A stretch of 64,000 nt of DNA from NCBI RefSeq assembly GCF_022701295.1, contig NZ_CP033204.1:3562501-3626500 (forward strand), written 5' to 3'. The notes below the pieces were generated by a model, which was not told the DNA's origin, did not search any database, and saw only the letters and a list, made by a program, of their open reading frames with translations. Of the stretch, positions 1 to 8,772 are shown piece by piece. The first letter of the stretch is position 1; each line of letters begins with the position of its first letter. The stretch comes from Sphingopyxis sp. YF1. GTDB taxonomy: Bacteria; Pseudomonadota; Alphaproteobacteria; Sphingomonadales; Sphingomonadaceae. The position numbers and the translations under genes were made by a program.

Positions 1-535
1 ATCGGAAGCTGGCGGACGGCTGCGGGCGCGATCATCGAAAAACTGCCATTCAACTCCGCTATCTTATACGTCAGCCCTATACGTCAGCGCACGCCGCAAA
101 CCGGCTGAGGATGATTGACGGTTCGAACCCGTTCCTCACGCCGATATCGCGATGCCGTTCCATGCGGGTTTGCCTCCGAGCGGAGCGAGATGCTCCCCAT
201 GGCTACGCCCGATGCCTGCTGAACCGGTGTAGCCCCCTCGCGGTTCACCGGCCGAGATAGCCGGGGTGACAGGAAGAAGTCGGGGTACCCGAAGGCAAAG
301 CCGGGAGAGGCCGCAAGCTTGTGCGGCCGCTCCTTCGCCCTCGTATTGCGAATTCCATGCGGGCCCACACCGTTGAGGATCTCAAATATGGGGAGCGGGG
401 AAAAGGCCCCCGAACAAGACCCCAATCATTCAAAATCAGGGGCAATCAGAAGCGATCGCCGACAACCGGCGAACCGCCAAAACCAGCAGAAAACATGAGT
501 TCTTCAATTGTTCGTGACCAGGCACGGACAGAATC
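1..535. other. Unassigned region at window start
   Basis: About 535 bases with no gene I can recognise. Short open frames exist on both strands, but none has a convincing start, ribosome binding site or family resemblance. A perfect 7-bp hairpin (GGCCGCA at 309-315, TGCGGCC at 322-328) lies in the middle, and a GGTTCGAACC palindrome lies near 120. I compared it by eye with tmRNA, RNase P RNA and SRP RNA signatures and found no match. It may be the flank of a gene to the left, a degraded gene, or an unrecognised structured RNA. Confidence 0.4.
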
Positions 536-609
536 TGGAGGCCCGAGCCGGAATCGAACCGGCGTGCACGGATTTGCAGTCCGCTGCGTCACCACTCCGC
601 CATCGGGCC
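536..609 (-). tRNA. tRNA-Cys (anticodon GCA)
   Basis: Read on the minus strand this folds as a standard 74-nt tRNA. The acceptor stem GGCCCGA (609-603) pairs with TCGGGCC (546-540), followed by discriminator T and an encoded CCA (538-536). The T arm contains GGTTCGATTCC. The anticodon loop reads CTGCAAA, giving anticodon GCA for cysteine. It is a single-copy, monocistronic-looking gene, and no other tRNA is near. Confidence 0.97.
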
Positions 610-749
610 TCATGCCGATCGGCCATCCAGGGGATGCGCCGGGTGGGGCCTGCGCTAGTGATGGGCTTTCCCTGCCTTGTCAAGGATTCGCCGTTGCAGG
701 GCTTGGCGGCGCGCGGCCGGACCGCTATGCGCGGCGCAGCGGGCATCCC

Positions 750-791
750 GGCTGTATTACTATTGCAATACAGCCTCGCTTGGGCTAGGGC
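750..791 (+). promoter_or_regulatory. Palindrome and putative promoter upstream of the methyltransferase gene
   Basis: A perfect 9-bp inverted repeat (GGCTGTATT at 750-758, AATACAGCC at 767-775) encloses a second palindrome, TATTGCAATA (761-770). A sigma-70-like promoter overlaps it: TTGCAA (763-768), 17 bp, TAGGGC (786-791). The start codon of the downstream gene is at 833. The arrangement fits a dimeric repressor binding over the -35 element. That is inference, since no regulator gene lies beside it. Confidence 0.4.
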
Positions 792-832
792 TGTCCGCAA
801 CGGGTTTCACTCCAGGAATCGGACTTGCGCGG

Positions 833-1495
833 ATGGCGACCAAATTGAACGAGGTGAGTGCCGCGGAGATGCGCGCTGCGATGATCGACAGCCAGCTCCG
901 CACCAACGATGTGATCGACCCCGCCGTCATCGGTGCGATGGGCGCGATCGCGCGCGAGGCGTATGTACCGCCCGCCTTTACGGGCGTCGCCTATATGGAC
1001 CGTGCCGTCCCGCTCGGGAACGGCCGCACGCTGAACGCACCGCTGGTTACCGGCCGCCTGCTCGTCGCGGCGATGCTGCGCCCGGGCATGCGCGTGCTGC
1101 TGATCGGCGCCGCGACCGGCTACACCGCCGCATGCCTCGCGCAGCTCGGCGTCCAGATCCATGCCGTCGAAGAGGAAACCGGCCTCCTCCAAATGGCGAA
1201 GGCCGCAACCGCATCGGGCGCGATCGACTGGATCGAAGGTCCGCTCGCCGCGGGCGCGCCCGGCAAGGCGCCGTTCGACCGCATCATCATCGACGGCGCG
1301 ATCGACGCGCTGCCGCAGGCACTCGCCGACCAGCTCGCCGACGGCGGCCGTATCGTCGCGGCGACGCGCGACGGCGCGGTCACGCGGCTTGTCCAGGGTG
1401 TCAAGACCGGCACCACCGTCGCGCTGCGCAGCTTCGCCGACATGGACGTCGCGCCGCTCCCCGGCTTTGCGGCAGCCAAGGGCTTCCGCTTCTAG
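833..1495 (+). CDS. Protein-L-isoaspartate O-methyltransferase family protein
   Basis: A 220-residue SAM-dependent methyltransferase of the Pcm/PIMT superfamily. Motif I (VLLIGAATGYTAACLAQLG), the acidic post-I stretch (VEEE) and motif II (IIIDGAID) are in order. In true PIMT the segment before motif I reads TISQP(Y/H)MVA and carries the catalytic serine. Here it is RTLNAPLVTG, so the repair activity may be absent or changed. ATG 833 was chosen because homologues begin close to MATKLNEVSAAEMR; the frame is open further upstream without support. It sits directly before a tolC-type gene, 43 bp away, in the same direction, probably one transcript. Its substrate is unknown. Confidence 0.85.
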   Translation: MATKLNEVSAAEMRAAMIDSQLRTNDVIDPAVIGAMGAIAREAYVPPAFTGVAYMDRAVPLGNGRTLNAPLVTGRLLVAAMLRPGMRVLLIGAATGYTAACLAQLGVQIHAVEEETGLLQMAKAATASGAIDWIEGPLAAGAPGKAPFDRIIIDGAIDALPQALADQLADGGRIVAATRDGAVTRLVQGVKTGTTVALRSFADMDVAPLPGFAAAKGFRF

Positions 1496-1538
1496 GGTTT
1501 CCGATTCGAAGCGCCCCTCCCCCTCGTTCCAGGCGACC

Positions 1539-3024
1539 ATGACGATGCACGATATCACGACGAAAACGCTCCGTGCCCGCTGGCTCGCCGGACTCGCGCT
1601 CGGCACGCTCGCGCTGACGTCGGGGGTGCAGGCCGAAACGCTGCAGGGGGCGCTGTCCAAGGCCTATGAGAACAACCCGACGCTGACCGCGGCGCGCGCC
1701 GGCCAGCGCGCGAACGACGAGAATGTGCCGATCCAGCGCGCCGGCGGCCTGCCGAACGCGGGCGCCAGTGTCGACTATCAGGAAAGTCTCGTCATCCCCA
1801 CCAACGAGCTTTTCTCGCCCAAGCGCTCGCTCGCCATCGGCGGCCAGGTCGAAGTTCCCATCTATCAGGGCGGCGCGGTCAAGAATGCGGTGAAAGCAGC
1901 CAAATATCGCGTCGAAGCGGGCCAGGCTGACCTCCGCGCGACCGAGGCGAGCATCTTTGCCCAGACCGTCGGCGCCTATATGGATGTGATCCGCGATCAG
2001 GCGATCGTGCAGCTTAACCAGAAGAATGTCGCGGTGCTGCGCACCAATTTGCAGGCGACGAGCGATCGCTTCGAGATCGGCGACCTCACGCGCACCGACG
2101 TCGCCCAGTCGGAGGCCCGGCTCGCGCTCGCCGAGGGTGACCTGCGCACCGCCGAATCGAATCTGATTGCCAGCCGTGAATCCTATATCCGCCTCGTTGG
2201 CGACGCGCCGGTCGACCTCGAGCAGCCTCCACAGCTGCCGAACCTGCCAACGACCGCCGAGGAAGCCGTCGCGATCGCGCTCACCAACAATCCCGACATC
2301 GAGGCCGCGAACCAGCTCATCAACGCGAATCGCTCGGACATCGGCGTCGCGCGCGCCAGCCGGATGCCCAAGCTGTCGGCGACCCTCGGCAGCCGCTACG
2401 ACAATTTCCTGAACTCCATTCCGCCCGGAAACCCGAGCATCCGGAACACGACCACCCGGGCAACCACGGGCCTGTCGCTGACGGTCCCGATCTTCCAGGG
2501 CGGCCGCCCCGCGGCGCAGGTGCGTCAGGCGCAGTCGCGGACGAGTCAGGCAATCGAGAATTATGTCGAGGTCGAACGCGGCGTCATCGCGCAGACGCGC
2601 GGCGCCTATGCCGCCTGGCAGGCGAACGAACGCATCATCACCGCGACCCAGCAGGCCGTCGGCGCCAACGCGCTCTCGCTCGAGGGGGTGCGCGCCGAGA
2701 ACAGCGTCGGCACGCGCTCGATCCTCGAAATATTGAACGCTGAGCAGGAATATCTGAACACCCAGGTCCAGCTCGTCTCGGCGCGCCGCAATTCCTATGT
2801 CGCCGCCTTCTCGCTGCTCGCGGCGATGGGCAAGGCCGAAGCGCGCGACCTCGGCATCGAGGGGGGGGGCGCTCTACGACCCCGGCGTCAACTACCAGCG
2901 CGTGCGCGGCAAGGTGTTCGACTGGGACGACGATCCCCGGCCGCAGCAGGTCGCGACCGATACACGCTCCGTCCCGGCGGCCGACGCCGGGGTGCCCGCT
3001 GCCGACCCGCTGCCCAAACAATAA
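1539..3024 (+). CDS. tolC: TolC-family outer membrane channel, frameshifted near the 3' end
   Basis: Outer membrane efflux protein that forms the exit duct of type I secretion and RND pumps. It has a signal peptide (cleavage near VQA-ETL) and the two duplicated coiled-coil repeats of TolC (for example GDLTRTDVAQSEARLALAEG in repeat one and NSVGTRSILEILNAEQEYL in repeat two). After residue about 440 the frame is broken in a run of nine G (2861-2869). The family-typical tail (ALYDPGVNYQRVRGKVFDW) continues in the next frame and stops at 3024. As written, the first frame runs to 3122 through nonsense and overlaps popZ. Removing one G restores a protein of about 494 residues. It is either a sequencing indel, a real mutation or a slippage-prone contingency tract. 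Confidence 0.85.
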
Positions 3025-3102
3025 GGCTTGGCAAGCCTTGCCCCGCGCCGGTAAGAAGATGGTTAACCGTCCGTCTTTCCGGGCGGACCGTAGGGGGCCG
3101 TA

Positions 3103-3525
3103 ATGGGCGACATGTCGCGTGAACCTTCGATGGAAGACATTTTGTCGTCGATTCGGCGCGTGATCGCACGCGACGACGCCCCCGGCGGCCGCGAAGCCCG
3201 CGTGGCCGCGATGCCCGAGGACGTGCTCGAACTCCATGACGAGGAAGCCGACGAAAGCGACGCCGCGCCCGGCCCCGCCGAGGAACTGGTCTCGGCGGCA
3301 AGCGCCGACGCGGCGCGCCAGTCGCTCGATGCGCTGACCGCCGCGGTCGCCCCCGCCGCGAACACCGCACCCGCCGGCCCGTCCGCCGCGGGCCGCACGA
3401 TGGAGGACGTCGTGCTCGACGCGCTGCGCCCGATGCTCAAGGACTGGCTCGACACCAACCTGCCCCCGCTCGTCGAGGCGATGGTCGCCAAGGAAATCAG
3501 CCGGATTACCGGCCGCCGGCTCTAA
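3103..3525 (+). CDS. popZ: PopZ-type polar organising protein (DUF2497)
   Basis: A 140-residue protein with the two PopZ signature ends. The N-terminal helix reads SREPSMEDILSSIRRVIA, which in Caulobacter binds client proteins. The C-terminal region (RTMEDVVLDALRPMLKDWL onwards) drives self-assembly. Between them is an acidic, Pro/Ala-rich disordered spacer (residues about 25-100) typical of the condensate-forming linker. PopZ anchors the ParB-parS centromere and cell-cycle kinases at the pole. ATG 3103 has a good ribosome binding site (AGGGGG at 3092-3097); ATG 3112 is an alternative. A TTAACC half-site lies upstream at 3063. Two other spatial regulators, DivK and MipZ, lie further along the window. 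Confidence 0.9.
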   Translation: MGDMSREPSMEDILSSIRRVIARDDAPGGREARVAAMPEDVLELHDEEADESDAAPGPAEELVSAASADAARQSLDALTAAVAPAANTAPAGPSAAGRTMEDVVLDALRPMLKDWLDTNLPPLVEAMVAKEISRITGRRL

Positions 3526-3867
3526 GCCCGCACGATTGCCGTACAGGAGCAGTCCCGGCTCGGCCCGCGGACCGCTATGGGGTGATAAACCGCCACGGCC
3601 TTCTGTCGTCGTCGCGCATTGGCTCCGGTCGGCGCAAGGACCGCGCGGCCTTTCCAAAGGTCAGTAAAGTTCAGCCCTGCGCGCTTCCCCGATTTAGGCC
3701 TCGTGCCGGGCTGGACGCTCCCGGCACGGCGCGCCGTGGTCGTATCGGCAAGCCGGGCAGCGACCGCTTTTATCCGCCCAACATGAGCGCCGGACGAAGG
3801 CGGGCACAGCCGGACAATCTAGGAAAGGCCTATTTGAAGGCGCTGACCGTTTTGGGGTGGTGAGCGG
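3526..3867. other. Intergenic region without recognisable gene
   Basis: A 342-bp gap between popZ and a convergent small membrane gene. It holds a 7-bp hairpin (TGCCGGG near 3704, CCCGGCA near 3720) and an open frame on the plus strand that has low-complexity Arg/Pro/Gly content and no family resemblance. I see no terminator with a U tract and no RNA family. Confidence 0.5.
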
Positions 3868-4101
3868 CTATCTCCCGTTTTCCACCCATAGAATAACGCG
3901 GTGCCAGACGGGCACGATAGCGGAGAGCGCGATCATGACGACCGCGGGAATCCAGATGAGTACCGAATAGCTATAGAGATTGAACCACAGTCCTGGATCT
4001 TCGCGGTCGGCAGGCTCGATGATCGGAAACGCAACGATCCTGATGACCGATATTAGAAGCAAGGCAACGCCCCACTTCAACAAGCGCGAAGGCTTCAACA
4101 T
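3868..4101 (-). CDS. Small two-helix membrane protein, unknown function
   Basis: A 77-residue protein with two clear hydrophobic segments. One is near residues 9-27 (LKWGVALLLISVIRIVAF) and one near 47-68 (VLIWIPAVVMIALSAIVPVW), with a short acidic loop (EPADREDPG) between. The ATG at 4101 is preceded by GGCGGA as a possible ribosome binding site. I do not recognise a family. It stands alone between a long gap and nudC and may be transcribed separately. The hydrophobic pattern and normal codon use make it more credible than a chance frame. Confidence 0.6.
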   Translation of the reverse strand: MLKPSRLLKWGVALLLISVIRIVAFPIIEPADREDPGLWFNLYSYSVLIWIPAVVMIALSAIVPVWHRVILWVENGR

Positions 4102-4173
4102 TCCGCCAGTTTACCAAGAAGCTGAACGTCCGCAACCGGTCGTCACCTGCCGCCCGCGATTAGAACGTCCTGC

Positions 4174-5043
4174 CTATCCCGCCCAATCTTCCAGCAAGTA
4201 TCGCGCGATTGCCAGCGGCGGCGGCGCCACGAAGCTGGCGCCCATATCGCCCGCCAGCGCCGCGCGCACCTCGGCGCGGTCGACCCACATCGCCGCCTCG
4301 ATCTCGGTCGTGTCGAGCGTCAGCGCCGACCCGGCCGCCACCGCGCGGCAGCCGATCATCAGCGACGACGGGAAAGGCCAGGGCTGGCTGGCGACGTAGG
4401 ACACGTCGGAGACATGGATGCCCGCTTCCTCGAACAATTCGCGCGCGACCGCTTCCTCGAGCGATTCGCCGGGTTCGACGAAACCGGCGAGCGCCGAGAA
4501 GAAACCCGGCGGGAAGCCCGGCTGGCGCCCGACGAGGACGCGATCCTCATATTCGGCGAGCATGATCACCACCGGGTCGACGCGCGGGAAATGCTCGGCG
4601 CCGCACGCGCCGCATTTGCGCCCCCAGCCGCCGCGAAACAGGTCGGTCGCGGCGCCGCACACGGCGCAGAAACGGTGCCGCGCGTGCCAGTCCACGAGGC
4701 TGCGCGCACCGCCGTAGAGCGCCGCCTCCTCGGTCGATAGCAACGGCAGCAACCGCATCACCGTGCGCGAGCGCGCGTCGACGCGCGCACCGGCCTCCGC
4801 CTCGCGCACGAAGCGCGGCGCGCCGGCATCGTCGATGCCCAGCAGCATCAGCGCGCGATCGTCGCGCGCGTCGAGCGGCTCCCAGAGCAGCCCGCCGCGC
4901 TCGCCCGGAACAAAATCGATCCCGTCGAGCGCGAGGCACGTCGCGCGCGGATCGGCCGCGGCCGCGGCAAAGGCGGCGGCGTCGGTGCGAATCTGGTCGG
5001 CGCGGTCGAGCCGCGCCCCGGTGAACCCGAGCGGTAGCGGCAT
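4174..5043 (-). CDS. nudC: NAD(+) diphosphatase (Nudix hydrolase)
   Basis: A 289-residue NudC that hydrolyses NADH/NAD+ to NMN(H) and AMP and, in other bacteria, removes NAD caps from RNA. It shows an N-terminal NudC domain, then a zinc ribbon (C126, C129, C144, C147), the complete Nudix box (residues 187-209, G-x5-E-x7-REL-x-EE-x-G-I), and the NudC-specific SQPWPFPSS motif after it (219-227). The start ATG at 5043 overlaps the stop of the upstream serine hydrolase gene by one base (TGATG), so the two are translationally coupled. It is the last gene of the mutY-hydrolase-nudC operon. Confidence 0.95.
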   Translation of the reverse strand: MPLPLGFTGARLDRADQIRTDAAAFAAAAADPRATCLALDGIDFVPGERGGLLWEPLDARDDRALMLLGIDDAGAPRFVREAEAGARVDARSRTVMRLLPLLSTEEAALYGGARSLVDWHARHRFCAVCGAATDLFRGGWGRKCGACGAEHFPRVDPVVIMLAEYEDRVLVGRQPGFPPGFFSALAGFVEPGESLEEAVARELFEEAGIHVSDVSYVASQPWPFPSSLMIGCRAVAAGSALTLDTTEIEAAMWVDRAEVRAALAGDMGASFVAPPPLAIARYLLEDWAG

Positions 5044-6329
5044 CAGCGCATCACATCCTGAAAGACGGTCTCGCCGAACTTGCCCTGAAAACTCACCGTC
5101 TCGGGCGGCATGATCTGCGTATAGCCCCCGACGCGATAGCCGAGCCCGCGATGGACGAAGCCGATCGTCCCCGCCGCGCCGGCCCAGCCGAAAATGCCTT
5201 CGCCCCCCGGCGAGGTCGGCAGCGACACGCGCCCCCCGGCCCCGAAGCCCTGTCCGTCGATGAAACTGCCCTTGCGGTCGACGCTGTGGTCGATCAGGTT
5301 CGACATCGCGAGCCGCGCGGTCTCGGTCTTCATCACGCGCACGCCGTTCGTTTCGCCCTCGCCGAGCAGCATCGCGAGGAAGCGGTCGTAATCGCGCGCG
5401 CTCGACACCAGCCCGCCACCGCCGAAGGGATAGGGCGGCTGGTCGAGATAGATCGAACTGGTCGCCGGATCGAAGGGGATCAGCGCGCCGCCGAAGGCCG
5501 CATAATTGCTGGTGAAGCGCGCGACATCCTTCGCCGCGACCGAAAAGCCCGTGCTCGCCATGCCGAGCGGATCGAACAGCCGCGCTTTCAGAAAGGCGTC
5601 GAAGCTCTGCCCCGACGCGACCTCGATCACGCGCCCGAGCAGGTCGAGACTGATCGAATAGCTCCACTTCGTCCCGGGTTCGTAGACCAGCGGTAGCGCC
5701 GCAAGCCGGTCGGCCATCGCCGCCAGGCTCGGCGCCGGCGTGACCGGGGCCAATCCGGGAATCGGCAGACGGCTCGCCCGCCCGCCGACGATGCCCGCAT
5801 CGTCATAGGCCTTTTTGATCGGCCCCTTCTGGATGATATTATAGCCGAGCCCCGCGGTGTGCGTCAGGAGCTGGCGCACCGTGATCGGTCCCTTCGCCGG
5901 CCGCACGTCGGTGATCGACCCATCGGGCGTATTCTGGACCTTCATGTTCGCAAAGGCGGGCAGGAAATCGGCGATCGGCTGGTCGAGCTTCATCCTGCCG
6001 TCCTCGATCAGCAGCATCGCTGCGATACCGGTGACGGGCTTGGTCATCGAATAGAGCCGCCAGAGCGTGTCGGGGCCGACGGGCACGCCGTCGCTCAGCG
6101 ACTGCACCCCGGCGCCGAAGAAGCTGGCCTCGGCCTGTCCCTTGCCGATCGCGGCGAGCGTGCCCGCGAGCTCGCGGCGGTCGACGAAGCCCCGGATGAA
6201 CGCGCTGGTTGCCGGATAGAGTGCGGTGCTATCGGCCTTCCACGCCCACGCCGCCTGCGGCAGCAGCGCGGCGCCGCCGCCGAGCGCCAGCCCGCCGAGC
6301 AGGGCGCGGCGCGTCACCATCATGTTCAT
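5043..6329 (-). CDS. Serine hydrolase, beta-lactamase class C / esterase family
   Basis: A 428-residue exported protein with a Tat-like leader (two arginines, then a hydrophobic stretch ending AWA). The catalytic SxxK tetrad is S94-M-T-K97 and the second motif is Y224-S-I-S, a variant of YxN. The overall layout matches the class C beta-lactamase / EstB esterase / D-aminopeptidase fold. Such proteins are usually periplasmic esterases or peptidases rather than real beta-lactamases; the substrate cannot be read from the sequence. It overlaps mutY upstream by four bases (ATGA) and nudC downstream by one base, so it is the central gene of a tight three-gene operon. Confidence 0.88.
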   Translation of the reverse strand: MNMMVTRRALLGGLALGGGAALLPQAAWAWKADSTALYPATSAFIRGFVDRRELAGTLAAIGKGQAEASFFGAGVQSLSDGVPVGPDTLWRLYSMTKPVTGIAAMLLIEDGRMKLDQPIADFLPAFANMKVQNTPDGSITDVRPAKGPITVRQLLTHTAGLGYNIIQKGPIKKAYDDAGIVGGRASRLPIPGLAPVTPAPSLAAMADRLAALPLVYEPGTKWSYSISLDLLGRVIEVASGQSFDAFLKARLFDPLGMASTGFSVAAKDVARFTSNYAAFGGALIPFDPATSSIYLDQPPYPFGGGGLVSSARDYDRFLAMLLGEGETNGVRVMKTETARLAMSNLIDHSVDRKGSFIDGQGFGAGGRVSLPTSPGGEGIFGWAGAAGTIGFVHRGLGYRVGGYTQIMPPETVSFQGKFGETVFQDVMR

Positions 6330-7390
6330 TCGTCTCTCTCCCGCATCTTGTCGGCCAGCTTGCGATAGAGCGTCGGCAACCCCGCCGCGTCAAGGTTCGA
6401 TATCGGCCACCATTCGCCTTCCGCTGCGGCATCCCCGACTTCGGAAGAGCCTTCGGGGGAGCCCTCGGGCGGGGGGTCGCGGCGAACGAGCGTCAGCGTC
6501 AGGTCGAAGTGGGTGAAGCCGTGATCGACCGACACCAGCCCCGATTCGCGCGGACGCGCATCGCTCCATTCGCTTCCCGGCAGCGCCCGCATCCCGCCCA
6601 GCATACCCTTGTCGGGACGCCGGACGAGCCACAGCCGCCCCGCCTGTTCGATCCACCAGGCGGTGCCGTGGCGGTGCGGTTTCGCCTTCCTGGGCGGCTT
6701 GACCGGCAGCCGTTCGATGTCGGCGCGTCCGCGCGCGCAGCAATCGGCCATCAGCGGACAGATGCCGCACGCGGGGCTGCGCGGGGTGCAGATGGTGGCG
6801 CCGAGGTCCATCAGGCCTTGCGCGAAATCGCCCGGCCGGTCCGCCGGGACCAGCGGCGCCAGCGCTGCCTTGATCGCCTTCTTCGCAGCGGGCAGCGGCG
6901 TCTCGATCAACCGGTGGCGGGCGATCACCCGCTCGATATTGGCATCGACCACGACCGCCGGCCGGCCGAAAGCGATCGCGGCGACCGCCGCAGCGGTATA
7001 GTCGCCGACCCCCGGCAGCCCGCGGAGCGCCGCCTCGCTGTCCGGGAAGCTCCCGTCCAGATCGAGCGCCACCGCCCGCGCGCAGGCGAGCAGATTGCGC
7101 GCGCGCGCGTAATAGCCGAGCCCCGCCCACGCCGCCATCACGTCGGCATCGGCGGCGGCGGCAAGGTCGGCGACCGTCGGCCAGCGCGTAGTGAATTTCT
7201 CGAAATAGCCCGCGACCGCCGCAACCGTCGTCTGCTGCAGCATCACCTCGGCCATCCACACGCGATAGGGGTCCGGCACCGCATCGCTGCCCGGCGGCAC
7301 GCGCCAGGGCAGCGCACGCGCGGCGCGGTCGTACCAGGCCAGCAGCCGCGCCGCGAAGCCGTCGTCATGTTCGGGATGGTGGACGCTCAC
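6326..7390 (-). CDS. mutY: A/G-specific adenine DNA glycosylase
   Basis: A 354-residue MutY, which removes adenine mispaired with 8-oxoguanine. It has the AEVMLQQT segment with the catalytic glutamate, the helix-hairpin-helix LPGVGDYTA, the catalytic aspartate in VVVDANIERV, and the iron-sulfur cysteines in the spacing C-x6-C-x2-C-x5-C (CTPRSPACGICPLMADC). The C-terminal half carries the NUDIX-like 8-oxoG recognition domain. It is the first gene of the operon. Upstream it diverges from dciA with only a short gap, so both promoters are packed into about 15 bp or lie within the coding regions. Confidence 0.96.
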   Translation of the reverse strand: MSVHHPEHDDGFAARLLAWYDRAARALPWRVPPGSDAVPDPYRVWMAEVMLQQTTVAAVAGYFEKFTTRWPTVADLAAAADADVMAAWAGLGYYARARNLLACARAVALDLDGSFPDSEAALRGLPGVGDYTAAAVAAIAFGRPAVVVDANIERVIARHRLIETPLPAAKKAIKAALAPLVPADRPGDFAQGLMDLGATICTPRSPACGICPLMADCCARGRADIERLPVKPPRKAKPHRHGTAWWIEQAGRLWLVRRPDKGMLGGMRALPGSEWSDARPRESGLVSVDHGFTHFDLTLTLVRRDPPPEGSPEGSSEVGDAAAEGEWWPISNLDAAGLPTLYRKLADKMRERDE

Positions 7391-7404
7391 CCCCCGCCTA
7401 TGGC

Positions 7405-7983
7405 ATGGCGCCGGGGATGACGAAAGAGACGGGGCAGGACGGCGACAAGCCCAAGGCGAAACGCAAGGCGAAATCCGCCAAGCCGCCCGCGCGCCCCTAT
7501 GAACGGCCGCGCGGCGGCGAGGCGCGCGCCATCTCCGACCTCGTTCCCGAAATCGGCCGCACCGCTTTCCGCAAATTCGGTTTCATCCAGTCGTCGGTGG
7601 TCAGCCGCTGGCGCGAGATCGTCGGCGACCGCCTTGCCGACGTCACCCAGCCGGCAATGATCCGCTTTCCCGCCGGGCAAAAGGCGGGCGGCACGCTGCA
7701 CCTGACGATCAGCGGCGCGCACGCCCCGATGCTCCAGCATGTCGCGCCCGACATCATCGCCGCGGTCAATCGCTTCTTCGGCTATGCCGCGATCGCGCAG
7801 GTGCGCATGACGCACGGCCAGGTCACCCCCGCCGCGCCCGTTCAGCCGCCAGCAATGCTCAAGCCCGTACCCGCCGAACTGGGGGACAGTTTGCGCGACA
7901 TTGGCGACCCCGAGCTTCGGACCGTCCTCGAACGGATGGCCGCCGGGCTCGCGACGCCGCCCAAGCTCCCCCGCATCAGTTGA
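7405..7983 (+). CDS. dciA: DciA-like protein (DUF721), replicative helicase loader candidate
   Basis: A 192-residue protein with a DUF721 core at about residues 55-140 (SSVVSRWREIVGDRLADVT is the signature start). DciA loads or activates DnaB in bacteria that lack DnaC. The first ~40 residues are a lysine-rich disordered tail (KPKAKRKAKSAKPPARP), plausible for DNA binding. Starts at 7405 and 7417 are both possible; neither has a clear ribosome binding site. Its TGA overlaps a possible TTG start of the next gene. It heads the dciA-dsb-dsb series that precedes smc. Confidence 0.85.
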   Translation: MAPGMTKETGQDGDKPKAKRKAKSAKPPARPYERPRGGEARAISDLVPEIGRTAFRKFGFIQSSVVSRWREIVGDRLADVTQPAMIRFPAGQKAGGTLHLTISGAHAPMLQHVAPDIIAAVNRFFGYAAIAQVRMTHGQVTPAAPVQPPAMLKPVPAELGDSLRDIGDPELRTVLERMAAGLATPPKLPRIS

Positions 7984-7991
7984 GGATATCG

Positions 7992-8723
7992 ATGGTCGCA
8001 TATTCTTTCCGAACCGCTTTCGCGCGCCGCGCCGCACTCGGCGCTCTCGGCTCGGCCGCGCTGCTGCTGTGCACCGCGGCGGCCCCCGCCAAGCCGGCGG
8101 CGGCGCCGCGCTGGTCGAGCACCGTGTCGACGACCGCGATCGGCGCCTACAGCGTCGGCAACCCCGATGCGAAGGTCAAGCTGATCGAATATTTCAGCTA
8201 CACCTGCCATGTCTGCGGCGACTTCGCCAAGGCCGCGGCGGTGCCGCTCAAGACGCTCTATGTCGACAAGGGCCTCGTCCAGGTCGAATATCGCAACCTC
8301 GTGCGCGATCCGGTCGACATGACGGCGGCGCTCCTCGCGCGCTGCGGCGGGGGCAAGGCGTTCGGCGGCAACCATCAGGCGATCTTCGCCGCACAGCCCG
8401 CGATCCTCGCCCGGATCACCAAGGCGACCGACGCGCAGAAGGCGAGCTGGTTCGAGGGATCGACGGGCGAACGCGCGCGCAAGATCGCCGCCGATACCGG
8501 CCTCACCGCGCTGATGACCGCGCGCGGTTACACCGCGGCGCAGCAGAACGCCTGCCTCGACGATGGCGTCGCGCAGGCCGAACTGACCGGCATGTCCAAC
8601 ATCGGCCGCAACGCCGACCGCGTCACCGGCACGCCGAGCTTCTTCATCAACGGCCGCAATGCCGAAGTCACCGCCTGGCCCGCGATCAAATCGAAACTCG
8701 ACCTCGCGCTCAAGGCCTCCTAA
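7992..8723 (+). CDS. DsbA-family thiol oxidoreductase, periplasmic
   Basis: A 243-residue exported thioredoxin-fold protein of the DsbA/DsbG-like group (thioredoxin_4). A leader with arginines and a hydrophobic core ends near TAAAPA. The active site is CHVC in IEYFSYTCHVCGDFAK, and the cis-proline loop is seen in GTPSFFINGR. ATG 7992 has GAGG eight bases upstream; a TTG at 7980 overlapping the dciA stop is the alternative. It is followed after 49 bp by a paralogue with the same architecture. Partner proteins are unknown. Confidence 0.88.
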   Translation: MVAYSFRTAFARRAALGALGSAALLLCTAAAPAKPAAAPRWSSTVSTTAIGAYSVGNPDAKVKLIEYFSYTCHVCGDFAKAAAVPLKTLYVDKGLVQVEYRNLVRDPVDMTAALLARCGGGKAFGGNHQAIFAAQPAILARITKATDAQKASWFEGSTGERARKIAADTGLTALMTARGYTAAQQNACLDDGVAQAELTGMSNIGRNADRVTGTPSFFINGRNAEVTAWPAIKSKLDLALKAS

Positions 8724-8772
8724 TCAAGGCCCCCGAAAGCCCGCCATTCCCCGATCCGTGGAGAGACAAGAC

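Noticed and set aside
1..535. tmRNA, RNase P RNA or SRP RNA
   Set aside because: The GGTTCGAACC stretch looks like a T loop, but no acceptor stem, CCA or tag reading frame fits on either strand, and no RNase P or SRP signature is present.
3582..3863. A 93-codon plus-strand reading frame
   Set aside because: It has Arg/Gly/Pro-rich content typical of a chance frame in GC-rich DNA, no ribosome binding site and no family resemblance.
5043..6329. True beta-lactamase resistance gene
   Set aside because: The YxN motif is replaced by YSIS, the context is mutY and nudC, and such proteins are more often esterases or peptidases.
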